Shown piece by piece: positions 1-8,644 of a stretch of 64,000 bases of DNA. The DNA is from Cupriavidus sp. D384 (GTDB lineage Bacteria; Pseudomonadota; Gammaproteobacteria; Burkholderiales; Burkholderiaceae), in contig NZ_BBQI01000059.1 of the NCBI RefSeq assembly GCF_001652915.1, positions 62,001-126,000 on the forward strand, in the 5' to 3' direction. The position numbers were made by a program, and so were the translations under genes. Each line of letters opens with the position of its first letter. The stretch's first letter is position 1. The notes under the pieces are model-generated. The model ran no database searches. It had not been told where the DNA came from and saw nothing but the letters and a program-made list of their open reading frames with translations.

Positions 1-40
1 CCACATCGTCGCCACGCGCCGTGCCCGCATCACGCAGCCC

Positions 41-697
41 TTACTGGTTGACCGGCGATGCCGGGTCCAGCAGCAGGGCCATCACGTCGCGGATCTGCTG
101 TTCGGTCAGGATGCCCTTGTGGCCGAAACGCGGCATGTTCGAGCACGCGCTGTACGCGTTCGAATCCCAGATCTTGCCCCACGTGTAGCGCACCACGTCC
201 GGCGAGTTGCCACGCAGCTTTCCGTAGTTGTAGAGCGACGGGCCGATATTGCCGAACGAGATCTCGGCCTTGGTCAGCTGGTGGCAGGCGTAGCAGTTGG
301 CACCGTTGGGCGCGCCCACCTGGTCCGAAAACTGCATGCCGCGGCCGTTCTGGGCGATCTTCTCGCCTTCCTTCCAGTCGCCGATGAAGTTGTTGTCGGC
401 CGGGTACTTCACCTGCTTCAGTTCCGCCGCCTCCACCTTCTTCGCCACGGCGGCCGGCACGTGCAGGCGATCCGGGTACTGGCTGCAGGCCTTCTGCGTG
501 GCGTCCTGGTTGATCACGCCCTCGACCGTGGCCGGCCCCTTCGACGTGAACGACGATTCGATCATCTGGCGCACGTCGGCGTCGGAAACCTTCACCGGCT
601 TGTCGGCCTTGGTGCCCTTGGCGGCGGTCTGCGCATGCGCGCCCGAGGCGGCCAGCAGCACCAGCGCGGCGGCGGCCATCGTATGGAGTGTCTTCAT
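41..697 (-). CDS. soxX: SoxX, monohaem c-type cytochrome subunit of the SoxAX complex
   Basis: SoxX pairs with SoxA in the periplasm to form the SoxAX cytochrome, which oxidatively couples thiosulfate or sulfide to the SoxYZ carrier. The 218-residue product has a signal peptide (residues 1-22, ending AHA), one haem c motif CYACH at 135-139 and a likely axial Met at 188 in SNMPRFGHKG. The frame stays open well upstream, but the Met at 697 is chosen because it begins the signal peptide. It lies 17 nt after soxA on the same strand, so the two are surely co-transcribed. The operon probably continues beyond the left edge (soxB would be usual there, which cannot be seen). Family assignment is firm. 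Confidence 0.95.
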   Translation of the reverse strand: MKTLHTMAAAALVLLAASGAHAQTAAKGTKADKPVKVSDADVRQMIESSFTSKGPATVEGVINQDATQKACSQYPDRLHVPAAVAKKVEAAELKQVKYPADNNFIGDWKEGEKIAQNGRGMQFSDQVGAPNGANCYACHQLTKAEISFGNIGPSLYNYGKLRGNSPDVVRYTWGKIWDSNAYSACSNMPRFGHKGILTEQQIRDVMALLLDPASPVNQ

Positions 698-714
698 GTT
701 GTTCTGCTCCGTGC

Positions 715-1569
715 TCAGCGCTTCATGTTCGGGCCGTCGTACGTGCCGCCGTTGGCGTTCTTCGCCAGGAACATCGTCAGGGCGGTGATCACGTCGGAGC
801 CGTAGGCCGGTTCGGGGAATCGCTGCTGGCGCAGGCAGTCGTACAGGCGGTGCTGCATCGTGCGGACCTCGCCCTGCGACACGCGGTACGCCGGCCACGT
901 GGTGTACGCAGCCTGGGCACCCTTCTGGGTCATCAGGTTCGGCAGGTCCTGCAGGCGGATGCGCTGGCCGTCCACGGCGTGGCAGGTGGCGCAGGCAAAG
1001 TCATAGGCGCCGGCACGGTAGAAGAACATCTTCTGGCCCAGGGCGTAGACGCGTTTTTCCTCGGGGTGCGTCAGCTGGACGTTCATCTTCACGCCGCGCG
1101 ATTCGCCGGTCAGGAAGGCGGCCAGGCGCTCGATGTCCGACGGCTTGCCCTGCGATGCAAAGTGGTTCTTCGTGGCCTCTTCCTGCGTCAGGCCCTGCAG
1201 CGTCACGCGGCAGTACGCCAGGCGCTGCTCCAGGTCCATCACCTTGTTGGTGTCCTTGAAGTAGCGCGGCAGCTCGGCGTAGGCGCCCTTGGTCACGCCG
1301 GGGCCCTTGCCCAGGTCGCATTGCTCAAGCGACGCGTTCTTCGGGCCGGCAGGCTTCTTCCACAATTCTTCGCCGGCGGCTTCCCACAGCTCGGCGGGAT
1401 TGCCTTCGGCCAGCATCTGGCGGTACTTGGCGATTTCCTCGGCGGTGTTGTCCTGCGCCAGCGCGGGGCCGGACAGCGTCGCGGTGACGGCGGCCGCCAC
1501 GGCGCCCAGCGCCACCAGCGCGGGGGCCACGGTGCGGCGCAGACGGCGGATGTTGCGCACGGTAACCAT
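715..1569 (-). CDS. soxA: SoxA, catalytic cytochrome subunit of SoxAX (single CxxCH type)
   Basis: SoxA carries the active-site cysteine that joins the sulfur substrate to SoxY. The 284-residue protein has a signal peptide ending ALAQ near residue 39. It has only one haem motif, CATCH at 193-197; where di-haem SoxA proteins carry the first haem there are two isolated cysteines (C84 and C120), a pattern known from mono-haem SoxA with a disulfide. C245 in RLYDCLRQQR is the expected persulfide-forming catalytic cysteine. A start 30 nt further upstream exists, but the Met at 1569 has a good GGAG ribosome site 8-9 nt ahead. It follows the DsrE-like gene by 138 nt. Confidence 0.95.
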   Translation of the reverse strand: MVTVRNIRRLRRTVAPALVALGAVAAAVTATLSGPALAQDNTAEEIAKYRQMLAEGNPAELWEAAGEELWKKPAGPKNASLEQCDLGKGPGVTKGAYAELPRYFKDTNKVMDLEQRLAYCRVTLQGLTQEEATKNHFASQGKPSDIERLAAFLTGESRGVKMNVQLTHPEEKRVYALGQKMFFYRAGAYDFACATCHAVDGQRIRLQDLPNLMTQKGAQAAYTTWPAYRVSQGEVRTMQHRLYDCLRQQRFPEPAYGSDVITALTMFLAKNANGGTYDGPNMKR

Positions 1570-1707
1570 TGGGGGATTCTCCTCGCCATCGCGCCGCATG
1601 GCTGGCGGACGGACGGCCTTCTTGTGCGGGTCCGGCGGCTCGTTGCCGGACGGCTTGTCAGTGAACCCGGGCGGCCCGCGACGATCCGCAGCGCCTGCCC
1701 CGATCCA

Positions 1708-2163
1708 TCACGGCTTGATGTAGGCGTAGCCTTCGTCGAACTGCAGGCGCGCGATTTCCACCACGCCCGCCGGCACCACCTTGGCGTCCATCAGCAGGCT
1801 TTGCTCGGAAATCCGGCGCGCCGTCAGCGTGTTGCGGCAGGCGCGAAACTCCACGCCCGACGACGTCAGCGCCGCCACGGCGGCCTCGAACGTGTTGCCG
1901 CGCGCATCCTTGGCGCCTTCCACCAGGAAGTCCACGCCATAGCCGAACGCCACGACCACGATCCTGGTGTCGGGCGCGCCGTTCAGGTGGTTGCGCAGGT
2001 TCGACATGGCGCGCACGGCCTGGTCGATACCGTCAGACAGCTGGTACACGACCTTGACGCGGCCCTTGCCCGACGAAGCCGCCGGGGCCTGCTGGGCTCC
2101 GGCCTTGGCCGACAGCCCGATGGCGGCCAGGGCCGCCGTGGCACGAATGAATGCTCGACGCAT
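1708..2163 (-). CDS. DsrE/DsrF-like periplasmic protein of the sox operon
   Basis: This 151-residue protein starts with a short basic N-terminus and hydrophobic segment ending AGAQ (residues 1-24), so it is probably exported. The mature part has the DsrE-like alpha/beta pattern: KVVYQLSDG at about 36, a central hydrophobic strand RIVVVAFGYGVDF and a single cysteine, C109, in FRACRNT, the position where sulfur-carrier DsrE/TusD-type proteins hold their reactive Cys. It sits between soxZ (40 nt upstream) and soxA in the same orientation. Its role, perhaps sulfur handling or SoxYZ maintenance, is inferred from context and the lone cysteine. Confidence 0.8.
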   Translation of the reverse strand: MRRAFIRATAALAAIGLSAKAGAQQAPAASSGKGRVKVVYQLSDGIDQAVRAMSNLRNHLNGAPDTRIVVVAFGYGVDFLVEGAKDARGNTFEAAVAALTSSGVEFRACRNTLTARRISEQSLLMDAKVVPAGVVEIARLQFDEGYAYIKP

Positions 2164-2203
2164 GCTGCTTCTCCTTCGCCCGTATCAGGCCAGTTTCAGG
2201 CCA

Positions 2204-2515
2204 TCAGGCGATGGTGGCTTCGTCGGTGCGCTTGTCGCCGCGGTTGTCGACCCAGGTCACCGTGACCTTGTCGCCCTTGGCGCCGCCCTTGAACTTGAAG
2301 TTCAGGAACGGGTCCTTGGACACGGCCGCGCCGAACTGCGCGTGGAACACTTCCTTGCCCTTGCACGATGCCACCACGGTCTGGATATGCCAGGCCGGAA
2401 TGGTCTTGCCGGCCGAATCCTTGCGCTGGCCGGTTTCCATGTCGTGCTTCATCAGAATTTTGACGTCTACGACGCCGCCGTTTTCAGTGGCGCGAACGCG
2501 CATCGGGTCTGCCAT
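2204..2515 (-). CDS. soxZ: SoxZ, partner of the SoxY sulfur carrier
   Basis: SoxZ binds SoxY and forms the periplasmic SoxYZ heterodimer on which sulfur substrates are processed. The 103-residue product has the all-beta SoxZ pattern, including the near-terminal TVTWVDNRGD segment. It has no signal peptide, as usual for SoxZ, which is exported by hitch-hiking with Tat-exported SoxY. The start at 2515 has a clear AGGAG site 6-7 nt ahead. It lies 64 nt after soxY and 40 nt before the DsrE-like gene in the same operon. Confidence 0.96.
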   Translation of the reverse strand: MADPMRVRATENGGVVDVKILMKHDMETGQRKDSAGKTIPAWHIQTVVASCKGKEVFHAQFGAAVSKDPFLNFKFKGGAKGDKVTVTWVDNRGDKRTDEATIA

Positions 2516-2579
2516 ATGCTTCTCCTGTCAGCAGTTATCTGGAAATCTGGTCTTGAACGGTGCAACGGTCCAGCGGCGT

Positions 2580-3035
2580 TCAGCCGCCGCAACCGCCCAG
2601 CGTGACCTTGATTTCCTTCGATGCCACGTACCACTTGCCGCCGGCCTTGACCGCGGCATGGACGACCGACGTCTGGCCCATCTTCACGCGCGTGGATACG
2701 AACGGCTCGGTGCCGGCCGGGATCGTGAAATCGGCCGCCAGCGTGTTCGGGTTCTTTTCCACCAGGATCGCGATCTGCTCGGTGTCCGGGATGTTGCTGG
2801 TCACCGCCACCGGCACCACGGCGCCGTTCTCGGCGATGTCCGGGGCGTTGAAGGTGATGGCGCTGCTCTTCTCGGTGCCGCTGCCGCCCAGGGCCTTGAT
2901 CACGTCAGCGACGCTCTTGCCGTCAAAGGCGGTCTTGTTCCATTCCGCGGCCTGTGCCTCGCTGATCAGGCCAGTGGCGGCCATCAGCGACAGTACGGCG
3001 GTCATCCGCAGTACATCTCGTCGTTTTGCGTTCAT
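2580..3035 (-). CDS. soxY: SoxY, thiosulfate-oxidation sulfur carrier with C-terminal GGCGG arm
   Basis: SoxY is the covalent carrier of the Sox pathway: intermediates hang on the cysteine of its flexible C-terminal arm. The 151-residue protein ends exactly in GGCGG (147-151), the diagnostic carrier sequence. The N-terminus MNAKRRDVLRM followed by a hydrophobic stretch is a twin-arginine signal, cleaved near SEAQA/AEW. The frame is open 66 nt further upstream, but the Met at 3035 begins the Tat signal and is preferred. The upstream neighbour is a small cytochrome c 141 nt away and the downstream one is soxZ. Confidence 0.96.
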   Translation of the reverse strand: MNAKRRDVLRMTAVLSLMAATGLISEAQAAEWNKTAFDGKSVADVIKALGGSGTEKSSAITFNAPDIAENGAVVPVAVTSNIPDTEQIAILVEKNPNTLAADFTIPAGTEPFVSTRVKMGQTSVVHAAVKAGGKWYVASKEIKVTLGGCGG

Positions 3036-3176
3036 CTTGCTGTGTTCCGTACTACCCGGTTTCCTGTCGACCCCTGCCGTGCCGGTGCGTCGCCGGCCCA
3101 TGCATGCATTATGCGAATACGTTAAACGTGGCGGGCTGCCGGAACTGCCAGCCGCCCGCCCAGGCGAGAGCCTGGA

Positions 3177-3506
3177 TTACTTGGCCGGTGCGCCGGCCAG
3201 AACCCACTCCACCACGGTCTTGATATCGGCGTCGCTCACGGCGGCGTTGGCCGGCATCGGCACCGGGCCCCAGACGCCCGAACCGCCGTTCTTCACCTTG
3301 GCCGACAACTTGGTCAGGGCGTCCTTGTCGCCCTTGTACTTGGCGGCCACGTCCTTGAAGGCCGGGCCAACCAGCTTCTTGTCCACCTGATGGCAGCCCA
3401 TGCAGGCGTTCTTGTTGGCGATGGCCTGGGCCTTGGCGGCGTCGACGGCGGCGTGCGCGGACGCGGCGGCGGCCAGCAGCGCGGCGGCGATGACAAACTG
3501 CTTCAT
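3177..3506 (-). CDS. Small class I cytochrome c (c-551/552 type) heading the sox operon
   Basis: This 109-residue periplasmic cytochrome has a signal peptide ending AHA/AVD near residue 20, one haem motif CMGCHQ at 35-39 and a likely distal Met in WGPVPMPAN. It is of the size and pattern of cytochrome c-551/c-552 electron shuttles. It is the first gene of the sox run (SD GGAG ahead of the ATG) and is read in the same direction, so it probably accepts electrons from SoxAX or the sulfide dehydrogenase and passes them to a terminal oxidase. That role is inferred; a housekeeping cytochrome is the alternative. Confidence 0.85.
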   Translation of the reverse strand: MKQFVIAAALLAAAASAHAAVDAAKAQAIANKNACMGCHQVDKKLVGPAFKDVAAKYKGDKDALTKLSAKVKNGGSGVWGPVPMPANAAVSDADIKTVVEWVLAGAPAK

Positions 3507-3748
3507 GTGTTGTGCTCCAAACTGTATGAGAGCCGTGGGGACGGCAAATGCCCGCGCTCGGATTGCTCCACGGCGCGGCGCGCGCTGGCCGCCGTTGGGG
3601 CGGGCTTCTCAGGAGCGCCCTGCGGTGATCGTTGAGGGCTCCCGGGCATATGCGGCCAGTCCGCTATTTTGCCTGAAGTCAAGGCGCGTATACGGATGCG
3701 ACAGTGATAACCATATGCGCAAAACGGGTGGGAAATGTCGCCCTATTG

Positions 3749-3760
3749 CGGGTTAACCCG
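3749..3760. promoter_or_regulatory. Perfect 12-bp palindrome upstream of the sox operon
   Basis: The sequence CGGGTTAACCCG is a perfect inverted repeat between the exporter gene and the first sox-operon gene, about 245 nt before the cytochrome start. The rest of 3507-3793 shows no open frame or clear terminator. It may bind a regulator of the sox genes, but no regulator gene is adjacent to support that. Confidence 0.25.
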
Positions 3761-3793
3761 TGGACTGGCTGGCGTTTGCGCCACAGTTGGCCG

Positions 3794-4687
3794 CTATCGG
3801 CGTGCCAGTGCCCGGCCCGGCCAGAGCCGGTTGCCGAATACGTTCAGCAGCAGGCCGGCCATGACCACCACGGCGCCGGTCCATTGCGCGGCCGCCAGGT
3901 CCTCGCCCAGCAGCAGGTGGGCCGACAGCAGGCCCACCACCGGTACCAGCAGCGTCAGCGGCGCCACCTTGCTGGCCGGGTAGCGCGTCAGCAGGCGGCC
4001 CCACATCGTGTAGCCGAACAGTGTGGCGGCAAAGGCCAGGTAGGCGACAGCGAATATGGCGTTGCCCGAGACATGGGTCAGCGCATCGGCGATGCGGGCC
4101 GGCCCTTCGAACCAGAGCGACAGCAGCGCAAACGGCACGATGGGAATCAGCGCGCCCCACACCACCAGCCCCAGCAGGTCTACCGGGCCGATCTTCTTGC
4201 TGACGATATTGCCCGTGGCCCAGCACAGTGCCGCGCACAGCGTCAGCAGGAAGCCCGCCACCGTCATGCCGCCGGGGCCGTGTGCGGCGGCGCTGCCGAT
4301 CAGTGCCAGCCCGCCGGCGGCAATCGCCATGCCGGCCAGGTTGTGCCAGCGCACCGGCTCGCCAAGCCACAGCGCGGCAATGGCCACGGTGAAGAACACC
4401 TGCGACTGCAGCACCAGCGACGCCAGCCCTGCCGGCATGCCCACGGCCATGGCATAGAACAGGAACGCGAACTGCCCCAGGCTGATCGACGCGCCATAGG
4501 CCACCAGCATGCGCAACGGAATGCGCGGGCGCGGAATGAAGAAGATGGCCGGGAACACCACCAGGCTGAAGCGCAGCGTGCCCAGCAGCATCGGGGGCAC
4601 CCCGGACAGGCCTACCTTGATGACGACGAAATTGACACCCCAGACCACGATGATGGCGAGGGCGAGCAGACGGTCTTTGGCTTGCAT
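3794..4687 (-). CDS. EamA-family (YdeD-like) metabolite exporter
   Basis: Inner-membrane transporter of the DMT superfamily with about ten hydrophobic helices arranged as two EamA repeats. The N-terminal half (VVWGVNFVVIKVGL, then PAIFFIPRP) and the block MPAGLASLVLQSQ closely resemble E. coli EamA/YdeD, an exporter of O-acetylserine and cysteine; the substrate here is inferred from that likeness. An ATG lies 48 nt further upstream, but 4687 is preferred because MQAKDRLLALAII gives the usual short basic N-terminus. It sits between the sulfide dehydrogenase pair and the sox run, which would fit export of a sulfur amino acid. Confidence 0.85.
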   Translation of the reverse strand: MQAKDRLLALAIIVVWGVNFVVIKVGLSGVPPMLLGTLRFSLVVFPAIFFIPRPRIPLRMLVAYGASISLGQFAFLFYAMAVGMPAGLASLVLQSQVFFTVAIAALWLGEPVRWHNLAGMAIAAGGLALIGSAAAHGPGGMTVAGFLLTLCAALCWATGNIVSKKIGPVDLLGLVVWGALIPIVPFALLSLWFEGPARIADALTHVSGNAIFAVAYLAFAATLFGYTMWGRLLTRYPASKVAPLTLLVPVVGLLSAHLLLGEDLAAAQWTGAVVVMAGLLLNVFGNRLWPGRALARR

Positions 4688-4840
4688 GATCGTTGAGAGA
4701 AGGCCGCGTCCTGGTTGTGGCCAGACGGGGGGCATGGACGTTCGGCACGGCTAGCGTAGCAGCCTGCGCCGGCTACGCATTGCACGATCCTGCGGTTTTT
4801 GATTGTGGCTCTCGCGCCACACCGCACGGGTGGGCCCCGG

Positions 4841-6109
4841 CTACCCCAGCATGTCGGCCCAGATGCTGTGGGCCCAGGCCAGGCCGTACTGGCCTTCCAG
4901 CGCGCTCGGCGCCTCGGACAGCCCGCCGGACCCTGGCACCGTCAGCATCGTCCGCTCGGCGGGATCGTAGCGATGCACGCTGGCGATGTGGACGGCCTCG
5001 GTCGACGACGTAAAGCTGTAGCAGGTATTGGTATAGAGCGGCGACGGATCGGGGGCCCGTCCGGCCAGCAACTGCAGGATGGCGGCGGCGGCCACCTTGC
5101 CGTGCTGGTTTGCCATGGTGCCGGACTTGGGCATCAGCGGCGCAATCTGGACGGCATCGCCCAGCACATGTACGTCCGGCGCCACCCGCGACGCCATCGT
5201 CAGGAAATCCACCTCGCACCAGCGGCCGTTGGCCGTGGCAAGTCCGGCAGCAACCGCAATGGCGCCGGCCCGTTGCGGCGGCAGCGGGTTCACCACGTCC
5301 GCGCGCTCGTCATCCTGCACATCGAAGCGGATGGTACGGGTGGCCGGGTCGATGCCCACCGTCTCGTGCTGGGGCCGGTACTCGATCATGCCCGCATAGC
5401 GGGTCTGCCAGACCTGGCGGAACAGCGCGCCCTTCGATGTGATATCGGGATTGGCGTCGAATACCAGCACCTTGCTGCGCGGCTTGTGCTGCTTCAGGTA
5501 GTCGGCCACCAGGCACGCGCGCTCGTACGGCCCAGGCGGGCAGCGGTATGGCGCCAGCGGAATCGTGATGGCAAACGTGCCGCCGTCGCGCATGGCGGCC
5601 AGTTGCCGCCGCAGGATATCGGTCTGCGGGCCAGCCTTCCACGCATGGACGATCTGGTCGCCACCGGGCGCCGACAGCCCATCGATTGCGCCAGTCTGCA
5701 TTTCCACGCCCGGCGACAGCACCAGCCGGTCATAGGGCAGCGTCGCGCCGCCGGCCAGCCGCACCGTGCGTTTGCCGAGGTCGATGGTTGTGGCCGTATC
5801 GCGCACGTGCTTCACGCCGTGGCGCCTGACCAGAGCATCGTAGGGCACGGTGATATCGGCCATCTGGCGGTATCCGGCCACCACCAGGTTCGACAGTGGG
5901 CACGAGACGAAGGCAGCGTCGGGCTCCACCAGGGTCACGTCCACGGCGCCGCGGCTCCAGGTGCGCAGGTAGCGCGCGGCGGTGGCACCGCCGTAGCCGC
6001 CGCCGATGACCACAACCTTCGCCGGGGCGGCGGCACGTGCCTGGCGCGCGGTCAGTCCGCCCAGCGCCGTCGCGGCTAGCGCCGCCTTCAGTACGGATCG
6101 TCGGTGCAT
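4841..6109 (-). CDS. soxF: SoxF/FccB-type FAD sulfide dehydrogenase (flavocytochrome c flavoprotein subunit)
   Basis: This 422-residue periplasmic flavoprotein oxidises sulfide to sulfur and passes electrons to a partner cytochrome. It has a Tat-like signal (MHRRSVLKAA, residues 1-27), an FAD-binding motif GGGYGG at 36-41, a second FAD region around LGDAVQIAPLMPKSG, and cysteines at 190 (RCPPGPYER) and 363 (NTCYS) at the positions of the redox-active pair of flavocytochrome c sulfide dehydrogenase. It starts 4 nt after the cytochrome gene at 6114-6548, so the two form the expected flavoprotein/cytochrome pair. The soxF name rests on proximity to the sox genes; fccB is the equivalent name. Confidence 0.9.
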   Translation of the reverse strand: MHRRSVLKAALAATALGGLTARQARAAAPAKVVVIGGGYGGATAARYLRTWSRGAVDVTLVEPDAAFVSCPLSNLVVAGYRQMADITVPYDALVRRHGVKHVRDTATTIDLGKRTVRLAGGATLPYDRLVLSPGVEMQTGAIDGLSAPGGDQIVHAWKAGPQTDILRRQLAAMRDGGTFAITIPLAPYRCPPGPYERACLVADYLKQHKPRSKVLVFDANPDITSKGALFRQVWQTRYAGMIEYRPQHETVGIDPATRTIRFDVQDDERADVVNPLPPQRAGAIAVAAGLATANGRWCEVDFLTMASRVAPDVHVLGDAVQIAPLMPKSGTMANQHGKVAAAAILQLLAGRAPDPSPLYTNTCYSFTSSTEAVHIASVHRYDPAERTMLTVPGSGGLSEAPSALEGQYGLAWAHSIWADMLG

Positions 6110-6113
6110 CGGA

Positions 6114-6548
6114 CTATTTCTGGTCCGCGAACCACGCGGAGATGGCGATGATCTCGGTGTCGCTGTAGCCCTTGGCGATCTGCGGCATCACGGTGCCGGG
6201 ACGCTTGCCATTCTTGAAGTTGAGCATCAGCTCGACCAGCTCGGCTTGCGGGCGGCCAGCCAGCCGGGGCACCTGGCTATCGGCCGGCGGCTTGCCGTCG
6301 GGGCCATGGCAGACAGCGCACGATGACGCCTGGTTGCGCGCCTGCTCGGTGCGCGACCGCTGTACTTCGATCGTCATCTTGCCGGCGTCGGCGGGACCGG
6401 TGGTCATGGGTGCCGAGGGTGCCGAGGGTGCCGATGCAGGCGACGGCGCCGCTGCCGGCGTCTGCGCCAGCAGCGGCGCGGCACACAGCCCGGCCGCGAC
6501 ACCGGCCATCCAACGCAGGGAGATCGGGAGTCGCGACAGGGTTTTCAT
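6114..6548 (-). CDS. Cytochrome c partner of the sulfide dehydrogenase (SoxE/FccA-like)
   Basis: This 144-residue exported cytochrome has a signal peptide ending LLAQ (about residue 29), a low-complexity Ala/Pro/Ser linker (30-47) and a single haem site CAVCH at 77-81, with a probable axial Met in GTVMPQIAKG. The C-terminal DTEIIAISAWFADQK is typical of class I cytochromes. The start at 6548 has a strong AAGGAAAG site. Its stop is 4 nt before the flavoprotein start, marking it as that enzyme's electron acceptor. True FccA may carry two haems; only one is present here. Confidence 0.88.
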   Translation of the reverse strand: MKTLSRLPISLRWMAGVAAGLCAAPLLAQTPAAAPSPASAPSAPSAPMTTGPADAGKMTIEVQRSRTEQARNQASSCAVCHGPDGKPPADSQVPRLAGRPQAELVELMLNFKNGKRPGTVMPQIAKGYSDTEIIAISAWFADQK

Positions 6549-6567
6549 GGCACTTTCCTTAGTTAAA

Positions 6568-7413
6568 TCAGGGGAGATTGCGTCCCGGCGGCAGCGCCAC
6601 CGGCGACGACACCGGCGCGGCCACGGGGCTGGTCGTGGCACCCGAGGTGCCCATCGATGCCGGCGCATCCGACGTGACCGGCGCGTTCGGCTGGCTGCCC
6701 GGTACGGCCTGCACCGGCGCAGGCGTACCCACGGCGTCACTGCCCGCGTTGCCGTTCTGCGACGAGGCGGCCTGGTCCAGGCGTGCCCGCTCGGCCTCGC
6801 TCACGTAGTCGAACACCTTGACCACCTTCTGTACGCCACTGGCATTGCGGGCCACGTCGGTGGCCTTGTCGCCTTCAGCCGTGGTGACCACGCCCATCAG
6901 GTACACGACACTCTTCTCTGTGGTGACCTTGATCGAATTGGCCGGTACCCCGTCCGCCGTGACCAGGAAGGTTTTCACCTTGCTGGTCAGGTAGGTATCG
7001 TTGCTGCGGGTCATGAAGTCCGGCGAAGCCGTGATTTCCAGTTCGTTGACCACGTCACGCGTATTCGACAGCCCACGCACGTACTGCTCGATCTGCTGCT
7101 TGATCTGGGCATTCGCGGCTTCGCCGGTCAGCAGCACCTTGCGGTTGAACACGGTGGTGCTCACGCGCGCCTGGCTGTCGCTGTAGCGCTGGCTCAGCGT
7201 GCTATCGATCTCCACCTGCAGGCCACGGTCGATGGCCTGCGTGCCGGTCGGACGGCGATCGGTGGCCATCACCACGCCGGTGCCCACGGCGCCGGCCAGT
7301 ACAGGGAAGCAACCGGCGAGCTGGGTGGCCGACACCAGCAGTGCGGCCACGGTAACGGCCGTACGGGCCAGGCGGGCGGGAGAGGTCTTCTTTTGGGTGG
7401 TCACGTTCGTCAT
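6568..7413 (-). CDS. BON-domain outer-membrane lipoprotein (DolP/YraP-like)
   Basis: The 281-residue protein has a lipoprotein signal with lipobox LAGC (Cys35) and two BON domains: roughly 65-135 (STLSQRYSDSQARVST and GEAANAQIKQQIEQYVRGL) and 145-215 (YLTSKVKTFLVTADGVPANSIKV, then YLMGVVTTAEGDKATDVAR). A Ser/Pro/Ala-rich disordered tail follows. DolP of E. coli, the same architecture, supports outer-membrane integrity. The gene lies downstream of diaA and yraN, the same neighbourhood as E. coli yraN-diaA-dolP. The frame is open 210 nt upstream, but the Met at 7413 starts the signal peptide. Confidence 0.88.
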   Translation of the reverse strand: MTNVTTQKKTSPARLARTAVTVAALLVSATQLAGCFPVLAGAVGTGVVMATDRRPTGTQAIDRGLQVEIDSTLSQRYSDSQARVSTTVFNRKVLLTGEAANAQIKQQIEQYVRGLSNTRDVVNELEITASPDFMTRSNDTYLTSKVKTFLVTADGVPANSIKVTTEKSVVYLMGVVTTAEGDKATDVARNASGVQKVVKVFDYVSEAERARLDQAASSQNGNAGSDAVGTPAPVQAVPGSQPNAPVTSDAPASMGTSGATTSPVAAPVSSPVALPPGRNLP

Positions 7414-7588
7414 GCGGTTCTTGGGTTCTGGGTGGATGCCGAAAGGATGCGTGAAACAGGTTGCGGTTTCAGGCTTTCGCCGTGCCTGTGGATAAGGCTG
7501 TGGAAGACGTGGCGAATCCTGTGCATAGGTTGTGGGCAGCGTTGTGGATATCCGGGGATAACTTTTTCCGTTCCAGGCTGTCGGGGCT

Positions 7589-8194
<606 letters not shown>

Positions 8195-8206
8195 CTATCC
8201 CGCGCA

Positions 8207-8629
8207 TTATGACGCAGCGCCCGCGCCACTGTTCCCCTCGGCCGACGTAAGATCGAACGCGCCGGGCATCCAGTCGATCCGGCCGGCATCCATGGCCACC
8301 ACGTCCACGCGGCATGGCGGCACGCCGTCCAGCGCGGACAGGTAGTGCGCCGCCGCATGCAGCACGCGCCGCTGCTTGGCCGGCGTGATGCTCTGCGCCG
8401 CCCCGCCAAACCCGCGGTTGCGGCGCTGCCGGACCTCCACGAACACCAGCGTACCGTCGGCGGCACGCATGATCAGGTCGATCTCGCCGCCTTTGCAGCG
8501 ATAATTGCGGACGACCGGCGCAAGCCCCTGCCGCTGAAGATAGGCCAGCGCGCGGTCTTCGGCCAGCGCGCCGCGTTGCGTCGTCGTGCGCACGCTGGCT
8601 TGCGTGGTGGATTTGAATGAGTGATTCAA
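8207..8629 (-). CDS. yraN: YraN/UPF0102 endonuclease-fold protein
   Basis: The 140-residue product has the compact nuclease-like core of UPF0102: GALAEDRALAYLQRQGL, then NYRCKGGEIDLIM with GEIDLI, then FVEVRQRR. The D and ExK-like acidic/basic pattern is shared with Holliday-junction-resolvase-fold nucleases, but function is unproven in the family. It heads the minus-strand yraN-diaA run; its start codon is only 15 nt from the divergent rsmI start, so the two genes must share or overlap promoters. Confidence 0.88.
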   Translation of the reverse strand: MNHSFKSTTQASVRTTTQRGALAEDRALAYLQRQGLAPVVRNYRCKGGEIDLIMRAADGTLVFVEVRQRRNRGFGGAAQSITPAKQRRVLHAAAHYLSALDGVPPCRVDVVAMDAGRIDWMPGAFDLTSAEGNSGAGAAS

Positions 8630-8644
8630 TGGAAGTTCTCAAGC

